Notes: generated by a model not told the origin, from the letters alone. DNA of 64,000 nt from Candidatus Porisulfidus sp. TsSOB (GCA_002631715.1 MRSX01000008.1:1-64000), one strand, 5' to 3'. Counted from the first letter of the stretch, positions 8,567 through 18,538 are shown. Program-made: numbers and translations.

Positions 8567-9452
8567 ACTGGCGCGCCACTTCGAAAGCGTGTTCGAAATG
8601 GAAATAGACCGGCTCTTCCGTCTCGCGCATCTGCTGGAGCAGCCTATGCTGGGTCTGGTACTTCACATTTCCGATGGCAAGTGCACCGATGCCGACCGCT
8701 CCGCTCTGGGAATCCTCGATCGGGCTCCCGTCATCCATTACCCCGAGGCCATGGATGCCGGATGGCGGGACCGCATTGACATCGGCCGCCACTTTCAACC
8801 TGGGCGCATTGGCCATTTGTTCTTTCGAAACCAACTGGATCCCCGCTGCTGCCGAGGCGAATACGACATCGGTTTCACCAAGCAGCTGGTCGAGTTGATC
8901 GTTGGCTTCCCCGTCAACGGCCGGGTCCGCGCCGTATTTCTGGTTGCACAATTCGGCCGCATGGTCGCTTTTCTCTTTTTTGCGCCCCAAGATGGTGACC
9001 CGGGCTCCCGCGTTTGCGGCGATGACCGCCGCTGCCGACCCGACTGGACCGGTCCCGCCAAGTGCCACGATGCGCTGGCCCGAAAGTCCCTCTCCATGCC
9101 CGTCGTTCAATGCTTTCTCGACTTTCGCCACCATTGCGGCTGCAGTTGTGAAGGCTCCGCTGGGATCGGCAAATGCCGAGACCACGAATGGCGGCACCAT
9201 GGATTTCTGGCACGTCTCCAGCATTTCCATTGCCTGATGCATATCGCGTCCGCCAATGAACAGGCCGGTGCGCTTGACGCCGCTCGGCCCCCGCGAAAAT
9301 ATCGCGTCTTCGACGAGGCCCTTGACTTCGTCGCTTTCTACCTGGATGTATGGAATGCAGGCGTCCCAGCCCGCATCGTATGCCATGTTGGCGTCAAACG
9401 GACTCAGGTTTTTCGCCGAAGTCAGCATATGTAAAAGGTATTTCTTTTCCAT
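8553..9452 (-). CDS. mtdB: NAD(P)-dependent methylene-tetrahydromethanopterin dehydrogenase MtdB
   Basis: MtdB oxidises methylene-H4MPT to methenyl-H4MPT with NAD+ or NADP+. The 299-residue protein begins KKYLLHMLTSAKNLSPFDAN, the substrate-binding region typical of MtdA/MtdB, and has a Rossmann fold with IVALGGTGPVGSAAAVIAA and the following VTILGRKKEKSD, which would read the adenosine ribose/phosphate. SDEVKGLVEDAIFSRGP is another family block. The start has AGGA 6 bp upstream. MtdB rather than MtdA is preferred because it sits with mch and fae. Confidence 0.93.
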   Translation of the reverse strand: MEKKYLLHMLTSAKNLSPFDANMAYDAGWDACIPYIQVESDEVKGLVEDAIFSRGPSGVKRTGLFIGGRDMHQAMEMLETCQKSMVPPFVVSAFADPSGAFTTAAAMVAKVEKALNDGHGEGLSGQRIVALGGTGPVGSAAAVIAANAGARVTILGRKKEKSDHAAELCNQKYGADPAVDGEANDQLDQLLGETDVVFASAAAGIQLVSKEQMANAPRLKVAADVNAVPPSGIHGLGVMDDGSPIEDSQSGAVGIGALAIGNVKYQTQHRLLQQMRETEEPVYFHFEHAFEVARQCASE

Positions 9453-9464
9453 GATTTTCCTTTT

Positions 9465-10469
9465 TCAAGTTCTTGTATTGGTTTTTTTCTCCTGGCGACG
9501 AGATTCTTCCCCTTCCATTCCGCCGACAACAGTCAGTTGGTGCCCGTGGTTGGAAGCCTCGACAATCCGGAGATCCAGATCCGGGTCGACAGGTTGAAGC
9601 TTCTTCGCCAGTGCATGAGCTTGGGTTTCGCTGTCAGCCAGGATAAATCCGGTCGGTCCCCAGGAACTTTGCCCAACGCCCTGAAAACCGAGTTGTTTGG
9701 CCTGTTTCAGGAGGCGAGTGATTTTTACGTGGAAAAAGCGTCCGCCTTGAGCTGGCGCGAAATAGTCTCCAATCTTGTCCTGCAACTCGCCGATTCCCTT
9801 GGCAAACCCTTCCAGATTGGATTCAAGCAGGGACGGCACGGTGCGCATCAAGGTTAAGCGACACAAATGTGCCGCATCCGAAGCGGGAAATTCAGGCAAA
9901 TCGCCAAAAGCCTGACGTTCTGCTTCTCCTGAAAGACCCTCTTGGCTGCTGCGCGCCATCAGCAGCAAAATCCGCCAATGTTCGGGAAACAAGTGCCGCG
10001 CAATGATCGGGGCAAGCGAACCATCGCTTCCCCGCCCGCCGTCGACCAGGAAGCCTCCTTGTTCGAATGCACCAATGCCAATCCCGGAACGTCCGCCCCG
10101 GGCAAGTTTCTCTGCAATTTCATAAGGATTCAGATTCAACTTATACAAATGGCTAACAGCAGTGCCAACGGCTAAGGCCAATTGCGTGCCGGACCCCAAT
10201 CCCGCATGTGGCGGAATCGCTTGGTGGACTTCGATGCTGACTGCGCCGTCCTGCCCCATCATGCCCAACAGGCGCTGGGCGTATTTGAGTGCGCGTTCCG
10301 AATCGGGCCCCTTGGCGGAGAATTCCGTGCTGCGGGAGCAATAAAGACGGGTGCTGATCTCCTTCAGGCTAACGCCGATTCCGCCGAAACGTCGGCCAAG
10401 ACCGCCATGAAGGTCCAGAAAACCGAGATGCAGGCGCGCAGGCGCCTCGATTTGGATGATTTGACCCAC
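9465..10469 (-). CDS. Beta-ribofuranosylaminobenzene 5'-phosphate synthase (beta-RFAP synthase)
   Basis: Beta-RFAP synthase joins 4-hydroxybenzoate or 4-aminobenzoate to phosphoribosyl pyrophosphate with loss of CO2, the first committed step of methanopterin synthesis. It is a GHMP-kinase relative. The 334-residue protein shows IEAPARLHLGFLDLHG, the GHMP loop AIPPHAGLGSGTQLALAVGT, GRGGRSGIGI-like ARGGRSGIGIGAFEQGGFLV, and a C-terminal GVGQSSWGPTGFILA. It is the first gene of the H4MPT operon, with a GTG start, little Shine-Dalgarno sequence and a promoter about 30 bp upstream. mtdB follows after 12 bp. Confidence 0.92.
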   Translation of the reverse strand: MGQIIQIEAPARLHLGFLDLHGGLGRRFGGIGVSLKEISTRLYCSRSTEFSAKGPDSERALKYAQRLLGMMGQDGAVSIEVHQAIPPHAGLGSGTQLALAVGTAVSHLYKLNLNPYEIAEKLARGGRSGIGIGAFEQGGFLVDGGRGSDGSLAPIIARHLFPEHWRILLLMARSSQEGLSGEAERQAFGDLPEFPASDAAHLCRLTLMRTVPSLLESNLEGFAKGIGELQDKIGDYFAPAQGGRFFHVKITRLLKQAKQLGFQGVGQSSWGPTGFILADSETQAHALAKKLQPVDPDLDLRIVEASNHGHQLTVVGGMEGEESRRQEKKTNTRT

Positions 10470-10499
10470 TTGCCGTGTCTAGGAATGGTTGGGCAAAAA

Positions 10500-10530
10500 A
10501 GTATACAGTATCAGGCTCTTCCAGAGTCAA
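10500..10530 (-). promoter_or_regulatory. Predicted sigma-70 promoter of the H4MPT operon
   Basis: On the minus strand TTGACT (10530-10525) is followed after 19 bp by TATACT (10505-10500), with a TG just before the -10 box. The predicted transcript would start about 25 nt before the GTG of the beta-RFAP synthase gene. The spacer is longer than ideal. Confidence 0.5.
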
Positions 10531-10602
10531 TCATGTGAAGGGACTGGTCCCAGAGTGAAAGATCGTTCATGACAACACATAGTACTGGTTAGATGCTAAC
10601 TA

Positions 10603-11643
10603 TTATTCGATCAAGGCCAACATATCTTGGTGAATGTTGCGCCAGTTCTGGGCAAGATTAATACTTCGGGCATAGATTGAGTAGCCTTCTAGGCAGACAT
10701 CGACCGCCACTGATTCATTGACCGTTGGGTAGAGCAATATTCCTTCATGTTTAGCGCCTGGCCCTGCGGTAATCTCTCGATTTCTTACATAGGCTAGAAG
10801 CTGGTAGAGATTGTTCGAGTGGAGTTTTCCTCCAAAGCGTCCCCCGAGAGTTTCCTTGTAGTATTTGGCGTCCATGATGATGCGTCGATTCGGTGCTTCG
10901 AGGATGACGTCTGCTTCCATTTTAGGGAGCTTGGATCGATGATTATCATGTGTGCCCTCATCGGCCCAATCAATTTTGCGTCCGCGATGGTTAATCCGGT
11001 AGCGACTTTGCTCACGGCAGAAGAAGCCGATGATAAAGTCTTCGTACAATTTTTCCATCCGTTCTTCACTAAAGTCAGTGAATCGCGCCTCTCCAGATTT
11101 CTCGTCGACCAACAATTGTTCATATATAAGTCGACACACGGACAGCAAGAACCGATAGTATTGGCGATTACGGTCGAGATGGACCCGTTGGAATAATTGA
11201 CGATTTAAATTAACGACAGTTACTCCCGAAAGATTTGTGTAAGCCTTTCGGACGTCTGCCCGCACATCGTTACACAAGCCCGGAAGGCGTATTAGCGATT
11301 TTAACGTAGAACGTAGGAGCTGATTATGTAGTACATCGTGCGACAGTTCCTCATAAATGCATGCTACTTGACTACGGGCGCGCAGAGCTTTTTTTACTGT
11401 TTCATTTACGGCAATCTTTCCTCGGATACCAGCAAGATTCTCGTGCACATCCCGATAATCGCGATCAATACCCTTTCGGATCAACGAGAATACTCCTTCT
11501 GCTAGAACCTTGCCGAGGAGATCATGAACGCTCTCCAATTTTTCCAGTTCGTCTAACCGTACTACATCCCTTTCTTCGAAGTGGCTCCAAGCGTAGCAAA
11601 GGAGGTAGTAAATGTTGGCAATAGGGATTTCCTTGCTACTCAT
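10603..11643 (-). CDS. mcrC: McrC, nuclease subunit of a McrBC-type restriction system
   Basis: McrC is the PD-(D/E)XK nuclease partner of the GTPase McrB; together they cut DNA carrying modified bases. This 346-residue protein has an N-terminal helical part (IPIANIYYLLCYAWSHF, typical of McrC) and a C-terminal nuclease core with EADVILEAPNRRIIMDAKYY, giving the catalytic Asp and the DAK motif. NNLYQLLAYVRNREI follows as in the family. Its start overlaps the mcrB end by 8 bp, so they form one operon. It looks intact. Specificity cannot be read from this subunit. Confidence 0.92.
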   Translation of the reverse strand: MSSKEIPIANIYYLLCYAWSHFEERDVVRLDELEKLESVHDLLGKVLAEGVFSLIRKGIDRDYRDVHENLAGIRGKIAVNETVKKALRARSQVACIYEELSHDVLHNQLLRSTLKSLIRLPGLCNDVRADVRKAYTNLSGVTVVNLNRQLFQRVHLDRNRQYYRFLLSVCRLIYEQLLVDEKSGEARFTDFSEERMEKLYEDFIIGFFCREQSRYRINHRGRKIDWADEGTHDNHRSKLPKMEADVILEAPNRRIIMDAKYYKETLGGRFGGKLHSNNLYQLLAYVRNREITAGPGAKHEGILLYPTVNESVAVDVCLEGYSIYARSINLAQNWRNIHQDMLALIE

Positions 11644-13867
11644 TTTTTAGTTTCAAAACTAGCTCTTTTACCTGTTCAGGACGGTCAAACCAATACTCAT
11701 TCAGCAAGGGTTCTATTTGTGTATCGATGATATTCTGGTACCACCCTTCATCCGCTTCCGCCTCCTCCTCAGGCACGAAATAACTGTGTCCAATCTGGAA
11801 GCCCGGACCAAGATCCTTGTCGTCGTGAATATGCTGATTAAGATCAAAGAGATTCTTATCAATCCTATCTACAAGCTCATGCTCGATGCCCGCTTCCAGT
11901 AGGTAATCACGAAATTTTCCCTTACGATACGCAGGCTCAATCTTCTCGAATGCAAACCGGCGGCGCAACGCATAATCAACCATGGCTAGAGAACGGTCTG
12001 CTGTATTCATCAAGCCGAGAAGGTATACATTGTCAGGGACGCTAAAGGGATCACCTGACACGTTATAGGCTAGTGAAATCGCATGCCCCGGACCGCGCTT
12101 ATCTGCTTCGATGAGCATCAGAAGTTCACCCAAGATTTTAGATAAATTCCCACGGTTAATTTCGTCAATGATGAAAACGTATGGCTCTTTGGGGCGTTTC
12201 TCTGCGCGCTTGCAGAATTCGTAAAACACGCCATTGCACAATTTGAAACCACCAGTCTCTGTCGGCCGCCAACCTTGCACGAAATCTTCGTAGGCATAGG
12301 ACTGATGAAACTGAACCATTTCTATGGACTGAGGATCTTTGCGTTTCATAAGGCACCAAGCAATTCTTCGTGCAATGTATGTCTTACCGACACCCGGTGG
12401 TCCCTGAAGAATGAGGTTCTTTCGAAGTGCGATAGAGTCAAGAATTCGGTGGAACTGAGTTTCTTTCAAGAACAGGTCATTGAGTGCAGTGTCGACATCA
12501 TACGATTGATTTTCGGTTCCATCGGACCCCTTTGCCAGAGGTACTGCATCCGCATCAATTAATTCGAATATATCTCGCAATGTACTTATATACCGTGTAA
12601 AGCGTGTCAACGTCTTAGTGGCAATCTGCGCCTTGAGAGTAATTGGTTCAGGACACGGATGCCACTCGATAGTCCGGAAGTTTCGGTACTCTGCCCGTTC
12701 AGAGTCGTGTTCATATTCGCCAGTCACTTTTCCCCAGCCGAGAATAGCACGGCGGCCTTTTTTTGCGAGAACAACGTCTCCAATCTTCATTTCATGCACG
12801 AACTCCCACAGCGTGAGCGAATGATTTGAGGGATTTTCCCCAGCACCGCTCTCGATTAACGCGTCGTGGATAGCATCCCGGGATTCATATTCGCTGAGAT
12901 CTCCAAGGTCATCCCAAGCAATTGCAGCGATACCGAGTTTGAGAAATTCGCCCCACAAGCGGGCACCTTCGCCTGGTGCAATAACCCAAGTATTAACCGT
13001 GCCAATACGATCTCGGTACCACGCTTCATCGTCAGTTCTTTCCAAGGAATCATTACCTGGCGTCGTCGAATCTCCTTTCCAAATCTCCCGAAACGGAGCC
13101 TTGTAAAAATGAATTTCTTCTTCAGGATGTTCGCCTTGAAGTTGTGTATGCACCGTTAACAATGCTTTGTCGAGGCTAATCAAATTCGCACTGTCGAAAT
13201 CGGAAGCTTTGCTAGTACCGTCGCTGAAAGCCTTGGCAATTTTCCTCTTATGTCCAGGTGACATGATTGGCTCAAATTCATCGGGGAACAACAGGAACAA
13301 TACTGCATGGCGAAATTGGCGTTGACCCTCCGTTCGTTCATCAATCCATTCAGCCAAACCCCAAGGATCGTTTAGTAACGATTCCCGCTCTTCTTTGGGT
13401 AGGGAGCTCCAATTGAGCATCAGGAGAACGATAAAGCGAAATTCACGCCATTGATGCGCCAAGTAGGCTGTCCCCGGATTTACTATTCCCTTTTCAAGAA
13501 CATCGCCCAGCGCCCAATGATTTTCAGGCAATGTCGTTCCCGACCACTCGTAGACTGTCCTGATTCTGTCAAGTTTTGTAACGCGTCCCACAGAATCGGA
13601 ATGTACGATTAGGTAATAAAGCCATGCGATTTCTGCCCACAGATGTTTTGCTTCCGGAGGTGCGGGTTCGAGTTGAACTCTCAATTTCTCTTCAAACGAT
13701 CCGCTGCCTGCCTCGGGGCGCTCAACGAAAAATTCCTTAAGCATCTCGAAATTTTCGCGTGTCCAGAGCTTTTCCTCACCAAACAGTGAAGCGCCATCGA
13801 GCAAACATTGCTGCTTCCAGCGCCTGGCTGCATCGAGAATCGCAGATGCTTTCTTCAGTCGACTCAT
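11636..13867 (-). CDS. mcrB: McrB-type AAA+ GTPase with an EVE-like reader domain
   Basis: A 743-residue McrB homologue. Residues about 1-270 form a helical region I cannot assign. Residues about 283-410 (NTWVIAPGEGARLWGEFLKL to FRTIEWHPCPEP) resemble the EVE/PUA-like fold used to read modified bases. The AAA+ motor follows: Walker A GPPGVGKT near 489-496, McrB signature HQSYAYEDFVQG near 521, Walker B YVFIIDEINRGN near 563, NTADRS near 621 and the arginine-rich ALRRRF near 633. A strong AAGGAGG precedes the ATG. With mcrC it forms a complete two-gene modification-dependent restriction system beside purL. Confidence 0.9.
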   Translation of the reverse strand: MSRLKKASAILDAARRWKQQCLLDGASLFGEEKLWTRENFEMLKEFFVERPEAGSGSFEEKLRVQLEPAPPEAKHLWAEIAWLYYLIVHSDSVGRVTKLDRIRTVYEWSGTTLPENHWALGDVLEKGIVNPGTAYLAHQWREFRFIVLLMLNWSSLPKEERESLLNDPWGLAEWIDERTEGQRQFRHAVLFLLFPDEFEPIMSPGHKRKIAKAFSDGTSKASDFDSANLISLDKALLTVHTQLQGEHPEEEIHFYKAPFREIWKGDSTTPGNDSLERTDDEAWYRDRIGTVNTWVIAPGEGARLWGEFLKLGIAAIAWDDLGDLSEYESRDAIHDALIESGAGENPSNHSLTLWEFVHEMKIGDVVLAKKGRRAILGWGKVTGEYEHDSERAEYRNFRTIEWHPCPEPITLKAQIATKTLTRFTRYISTLRDIFELIDADAVPLAKGSDGTENQSYDVDTALNDLFLKETQFHRILDSIALRKNLILQGPPGVGKTYIARRIAWCLMKRKDPQSIEMVQFHQSYAYEDFVQGWRPTETGGFKLCNGVFYEFCKRAEKRPKEPYVFIIDEINRGNLSKILGELLMLIEADKRGPGHAISLAYNVSGDPFSVPDNVYLLGLMNTADRSLAMVDYALRRRFAFEKIEPAYRKGKFRDYLLEAGIEHELVDRIDKNLFDLNQHIHDDKDLGPGFQIGHSYFVPEEEAEADEGWYQNIIDTQIEPLLNEYWFDRPEQVKELVLKLKNE

Positions 13868-14095
13868 AGAGCCTCCTTGGGGTCTCTCCCGTAGTGCTTC
13901 ATGTCTCTATCAAGAGGGATAGAAATTAACTCAATGTCGTCATTGAAGGAGCAATGGCACTCCCTAAGGAAATCAAACTTCTGTCCTACCTTGAGCAGGC
14001 AAAGTCCTGAGCACTGAACGAAGGAAGCAAACCTATTTTTTCAGTATAGCATTCGGATATTCTAAGATGCCGCTTCGAGAAATTAATCAGCTTTT

Positions 14096-17000
14096 TTAGG
14101 CCACCCAAGCCCGTGCATTCTGGAAAAGACGCAGCCAGGGAGCCTCTTCTCCCCACTCCGAGGGGTGCCAAGAATGCTGCAAGGTGCGAAAAACACGTTC
14201 CGGGTGCGGCATCATGATGGTGAAACGCCCGTCCGTGCTAGTCAGCGCAGTTATGCCTCCTTCCGAACCATTCGGGTTGGCAGGGTAATCCTCCGCGGCA
14301 GCCTTTCCATTTGCATTGATGTATCGCAGGCAGGCTGTTTCTTCCAAGTCCGCTATGGTGCATTGTGGATCGATACGCCCCTCCCCATGCGCGACGACGA
14401 TCGGAAGGCGGCTGCCGACCATGCCTTGAAGCAGGATAGAGGGTGATTCCAGAACCTCTACTTCGCACAGCCTGGCTTCGAACTGCTCGCTGAGATTCGA
14501 CACGAAACGCGGCCAATGCCCCGCACCCGGGATCAGATCTTTCATTTGAGAAAACAATTGGCACCCATTGCAGACACCCAGCGCGAAAACTTCCGGACGC
14601 TTGAAGAATTTCTCGAATATCTCCCTTAGGTCTTTGTGATACAAGACATTTTTTGCCCAACCTCCACCGGCTCCGAGAACATCGCCGTACGAGAATCCGC
14701 CACAGGCAGCCAAGCCCGAGACATCGTCCAGAAGATGCGGATTCTGTTGGAGATCGTTCATGTGCAGGTCCCTGCAGACAAAACCGGCCCGGGAGAACGC
14801 GGCCGCCATCTCGAACTGCCCGTTGACGCCCTGCTCCCTGAGAATCGCGACGGTGGGCGCTGTGCCGGCTTGGATATAAGGGGCAGCGGGGTTTTCCTCT
14901 ATTTCATAGGACAATTTGGAGAAAAGCGGCGGAGTATCCCATTTCTTCCTGTTTTCATGCTCATTTCGGGCACATCTTTCATGATCCCGGCGACGGGCGA
15001 TCTCGTAGCTGGTCCTGCCCCACAATTGTTCAAGCTCAGGTAATGGCCAAACTCCGATTTCCTCACCCTGGCATCGCAATCGAAGCATCGGCTCGGTATC
15101 GGGGGCTCCGATCGACTCGCATGTGAGCCCGGCTTCCTTGAGCCGACCCATGATTTCCAGCACCTGTGTGCCCCGAACCTGCAATACTGCGCCAATCTCC
15201 TCGTTAAACAGGTAGTCCAATACTTCATCCGCTTCGACCGGAAAATCTATTTCCAAACCCATGCGGCCAGCAAAGGCACATTCACAAAGGCAAGCCAGCA
15301 GCCCCCCATCTGAGCGATCGTGGTAGGCCAGAATCGCCTCTTCGCCTAGCAATACTTGGATCTGATCGAAAAAAACGGCCAAAAGCGACGGGTCGTCCAC
15401 ATCCGGAGTTTCTGAGCCGGTTTGACCGTACACTTGTGCCAGTGCCGAACCGCCGAGGCGTCGTTTGGAACTCAAGGACACCAGCAATAAGCATGAATCG
15501 GCCATGTCTTGCAATTGCGGCGTGACATGTCGTCGTACATCCTCCACCGGGGCAAACGCCGAAACAACCAGCGAGACCGGAGAAGTCACCTGCTTTTCTT
15601 CCCAGGTTGCCTGCATGGATAAGGAATCCTTGCCAACCGGGATTGCGATGCCAAGCTTGGGACACAAGTCCATGCCAACCGCCTCGACCGCTTCATACAG
15701 CCCGTAAAGTGCCTCTGCTTCGGAACCTGCAGCCATCCAATTCGCAGACAGGCGAACCCGGGCCCGGTCGAGCACCTTCACGCTGGCTAGATTAGTGAGG
15801 GCCTCTGCCACCGCCATGCGCGCGGAGGCCGCTGGGCGATGGACGGCCAAGGTCGGCCTCTCTCCCATCGCCATGGCTTCTCCCTTGACCCCCTCGAAAT
15901 CACAAGCCGTCACTGCCGCGTCCGCAACCGGAACCTGCCAAGGCCCAACCATCTGATCCCGGACCGTCAAGCCCCCCACCGAGCGATCCCCGATCGTTAT
16001 CAGGAAAGACTTGGAGCCCACGCAGGGCAAAGTCAGTACACGCTCTATCGCTTCCGGGGTCTCAACGTCCTTCAGGTCCAGCGGCACATCCGGCCAATCG
16101 ACCGAAGGCACGGCTATATCCATCTTGGAGGATTCCCCGAACAAGAGTGTCAAGGACACGTCTGCCGCAGTTTCTCCGAAATGTGGATCTCTCAAGCACA
16201 ATTGGCCGTCAGCGGCTGCCTGCCCAACTATCGCGAATGGGCATCGTTCCCTGCAGCACAATTCGGAAAAACTCTCAAGCGCTTCCGGCCGGATCGTGAG
16301 CACATAGCGTTCCTGTGACTCATTGCACCAAATTTCCCGTGGTGACATCCCTCTGTCTGCACATGGGATCTCGCGCAAATCCAATTCCGCGCCACCCGGC
16401 TCTCCGTCAATCAGTTCCGGAATGGCATTGGAGAGCCCGCCGGCACCCACATCGTGCAAAGCCAGAATCGGATTGTCTGTTCCCCATGCCGTGCACTGCT
16501 CGATGACTTCTTGGGCGCGGCGCTGCATCTCAGGATTGCTGCGCTGTACCGAAGCGTAATCCAGTTCTTCGTCTCCCGCTCCCGTATGTTGCGATGATGC
16601 GGCCCCGCCCCCCAAACCAATCAGCATGGCCGGTCCTCCCAAGACCACGATCAAGGCCCCTTCGGGAATTGACTGTTTTTGCACATGGTCCTTGCGGATG
16701 CTGCCAACGCCTCCCGCGATCATGATCGGTTTGTGGTAGCCGAATGTCTTACGCCCCGTGGGTGCATGTGCCTCGCTTTCCAGGGTGCGAAAGTACCCGG
16801 TCAGGCATGGTCGGCCGAACTCGTTATTGAAAGAGGCTGCCCCGATCGGGCCTTCGATCATGATGTCCAGCGGTCGAGCCATGCGGGGCGGATGCTCCCG
16901 GGACAAATCCTCCCAAGGCCGTGGCCATGTATCGAGGTTGAGATCCGATACCGTGAATCCGCACAGGCCCGCTTTCGGACGCCCTCCCCGACCACAGGCG

Positions 17001-17947
17001 GTTTCATCGCGAATCTCTCCCCCGCTACCCGTCGCAGCACCCGGGAATGGAGAAATGCCCGTCGGGTGGTTGTGCGTCTCCACTTTGATGATCATTCCGT
17101 AGTCGTCGTCGACGGCCTCCCACGCGCGAGTCTCCGGATCAACCGCGAAACGGCGGCTGCGGCCGAGATCAAGCACCGCGGCATTGTCGCGGTAGGCCGA
17201 CAGAGTCCCATCCGGTGACATGGCATGCGTATGCTGGATCATCTCGAACAGGCTTTTCGACATCGATTTTCCATCGATCATCCAGCGCGCATTAAAAATC
17301 TTGTGCCGGCAGTGCTCAGAATTAACCTGGGCGAACATCATCAATTCGGCATCCGTAGGGTCACGCTTGAGCCTCTGATAGGCCTGAATCAGGTATTCGA
17401 TGTCGGTTTCGGAAAGTGCCAGGCCGTATGCTTGATTAGCCTCATGCAAGGCCTGAGCCGGGTTGGAAGCCAAGGAAATCCTTTCAAGCGGTGTAGGTTC
17501 CGGGTGCGCGAAAAGCTCGTCGCATTGTCCTGCATCAGACAAGACTGATTCGGTCATCCGGTCGTGTAGAAGAGCGACCTGACCTGGTGAAATATCCTCT
17601 GTTCCCTGCAGGCAATATTCGATCCCTCGCTCCACTCGCAGGATGGCGGTCAACCCGCAATTCCGGACAATTTCAGTGGCCTTGCTGGACCATGGCGAGA
17701 TCGTGCCAAGTCGCGGGACAACAAGGACTGAGGGACCTGAAGCCAGTTCGTCCGCGGCCGGCGCGTAGTCCAGAAGCCCTGCGAGGATGTCCTCTTCAGT
17801 TGGGTCGAGAGCCCGCTCACAGTCCACAAAATGCAGGAAACGTGCATTGGAAACCTGTCCACTGCCCCGCGCTTTCAGGCGAACATTGAGCCTGTGCCGG
17901 GAATGATCGGTCAGCGCCTTGCCGCCGGGATAAGAGCAAACGGGCAT
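14096..17947 (-). CDS. purL: Phosphoribosylformylglycinamidine synthase PurL (long form)
   Basis: PurL converts FGAR to FGAM with glutamine and ATP in purine synthesis. The single chain of 1283 residues matches the gammaproteobacterial long form (E. coli 1295). Visible are GTISPWSSKATEIVRNCGL in the N-terminal domain, the two AIRS-like halves with VKVETHNHPTGISPFPGAATG and GVGKDS-like IPVGKDSLSMQATW, and the C-terminal glutaminase with nucleophile GVCNGCQLF and MPHPERVFR. The start at 17947 (MPVCSYPGGKALTDHS) is chosen because it aligns with the family N-terminus; 17998 is a possible alternative, and the longest ORF start at 18139 lies inside ssrA. It is divergent from ssrA. Confidence 0.95.
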   Translation of the reverse strand: MPVCSYPGGKALTDHSRHRLNVRLKARGSGQVSNARFLHFVDCERALDPTEEDILAGLLDYAPAADELASGPSVLVVPRLGTISPWSSKATEIVRNCGLTAILRVERGIEYCLQGTEDISPGQVALLHDRMTESVLSDAGQCDELFAHPEPTPLERISLASNPAQALHEANQAYGLALSETDIEYLIQAYQRLKRDPTDAELMMFAQVNSEHCRHKIFNARWMIDGKSMSKSLFEMIQHTHAMSPDGTLSAYRDNAAVLDLGRSRRFAVDPETRAWEAVDDDYGMIIKVETHNHPTGISPFPGAATGSGGEIRDETACGRGGRPKAGLCGFTVSDLNLDTWPRPWEDLSREHPPRMARPLDIMIEGPIGAASFNNEFGRPCLTGYFRTLESEAHAPTGRKTFGYHKPIMIAGGVGSIRKDHVQKQSIPEGALIVVLGGPAMLIGLGGGAASSQHTGAGDEELDYASVQRSNPEMQRRAQEVIEQCTAWGTDNPILALHDVGAGGLSNAIPELIDGEPGGAELDLREIPCADRGMSPREIWCNESQERYVLTIRPEALESFSELCCRERCPFAIVGQAAADGQLCLRDPHFGETAADVSLTLLFGESSKMDIAVPSVDWPDVPLDLKDVETPEAIERVLTLPCVGSKSFLITIGDRSVGGLTVRDQMVGPWQVPVADAAVTACDFEGVKGEAMAMGERPTLAVHRPAASARMAVAEALTNLASVKVLDRARVRLSANWMAAGSEAEALYGLYEAVEAVGMDLCPKLGIAIPVGKDSLSMQATWEEKQVTSPVSLVVSAFAPVEDVRRHVTPQLQDMADSCLLLVSLSSKRRLGGSALAQVYGQTGSETPDVDDPSLLAVFFDQIQVLLGEEAILAYHDRSDGGLLACLCECAFAGRMGLEIDFPVEADEVLDYLFNEEIGAVLQVRGTQVLEIMGRLKEAGLTCESIGAPDTEPMLRLRCQGEEIGVWPLPELEQLWGRTSYEIARRRDHERCARNEHENRKKWDTPPLFSKLSYEIEENPAAPYIQAGTAPTVAILREQGVNGQFEMAAAFSRAGFVCRDLHMNDLQQNPHLLDDVSGLAACGGFSYGDVLGAGGGWAKNVLYHKDLREIFEKFFKRPEVFALGVCNGCQLFSQMKDLIPGAGHWPRFVSNLSEQFEARLCEVEVLESPSILLQGMVGSRLPIVVAHGEGRIDPQCTIADLEETACLRYINANGKAAAEDYPANPNGSEGGITALTSTDGRFTIMMPHPERVFRTLQHSWHPSEWGEEAPWLRLFQNARAWVA

Positions 17948-18031
17948 GAAAATTACGGTCGGAGGATCGGTTCGTACGGACAGCCAAGCGAACTCCATGC
18001 CTATTATCTCGTATAATGACCTCAGATGACT

Positions 18032-18389
18032 TGGGGGTGACTTGGCTTCGACGGCGGTTACTGAATCCAAGGCGCATGCCGAGGCGGCAACGACCTCGTA
18101 AAAAACAGTTGCGAAAAAATTAGTTGCCAACGACGACAACTACGCACTAGCTGCTTAATCTCGGCTAGTCATCCTTCCGGGAGATGCTTGTGGATCCCGG
18201 TCTGGATGTCGACTACACAAGATCGCCGTTCGGTCTGTCTGGAGCCGGAAGGTTAAATCAAACATGCAGGCTGGCGGTCATCGGGCCCTGTCCGTCGGGT
18301 GTTGACCGTAAGACAAAGACGGTGCTAAGCATGTAGAGCCGAAGAGGAGGAACTGCCGGACGCGGGTTCGATTCCCGCCACCTCCACCA
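18032..18389 (+). ncRNA. ssrA: Transfer-messenger RNA (tmRNA)
   Basis: tmRNA rescues stalled ribosomes with SmpB and tags the nascent chain for proteolysis. The 5' end GGGGGTG pairs with CACCTCC near the 3' end, keeping the G3-U wobble that identifies tmRNA to alanyl-tRNA synthetase. The T arm GCGGGTTCGATTCCCGC and an encoded ACCA end follow. The tag frame at 18126-18158 reads ANDDNYALAA then TAA. A TATAAT box is at 18011-18016, with no good -35 seen. The RNA is about 358 nt and in the classical one-piece form. The 3' end is a common integration site for islands, and the next genes look accessory. Confidence 0.96.
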
Positions 18390-18538
18390 CATTATTGCAT
18401 TTATACTTTTGTTTTTCCTGTATTTTATGGAAAACCGGAAAGCCAGTTATCACATTAGGAATCAATTCCTTACTACGCATGTTTGTCGTATGGGAGAGTT
18501 TGCTGGCTCCATAAAGGTGAAGGTGGAGGTCACAGGCA

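Noticed and set aside
8589-9434. 281-residue plus-strand ORF
   Set aside because: It is antisense to mtdB, which has clear family motifs; the ORF shows none.
17948-18139. Longest possible start of purL, adding up to 64 residues
   Set aside because: The added segment runs antisense through the 5' part of ssrA, including its tag region, and does not resemble the PurL N-terminus.
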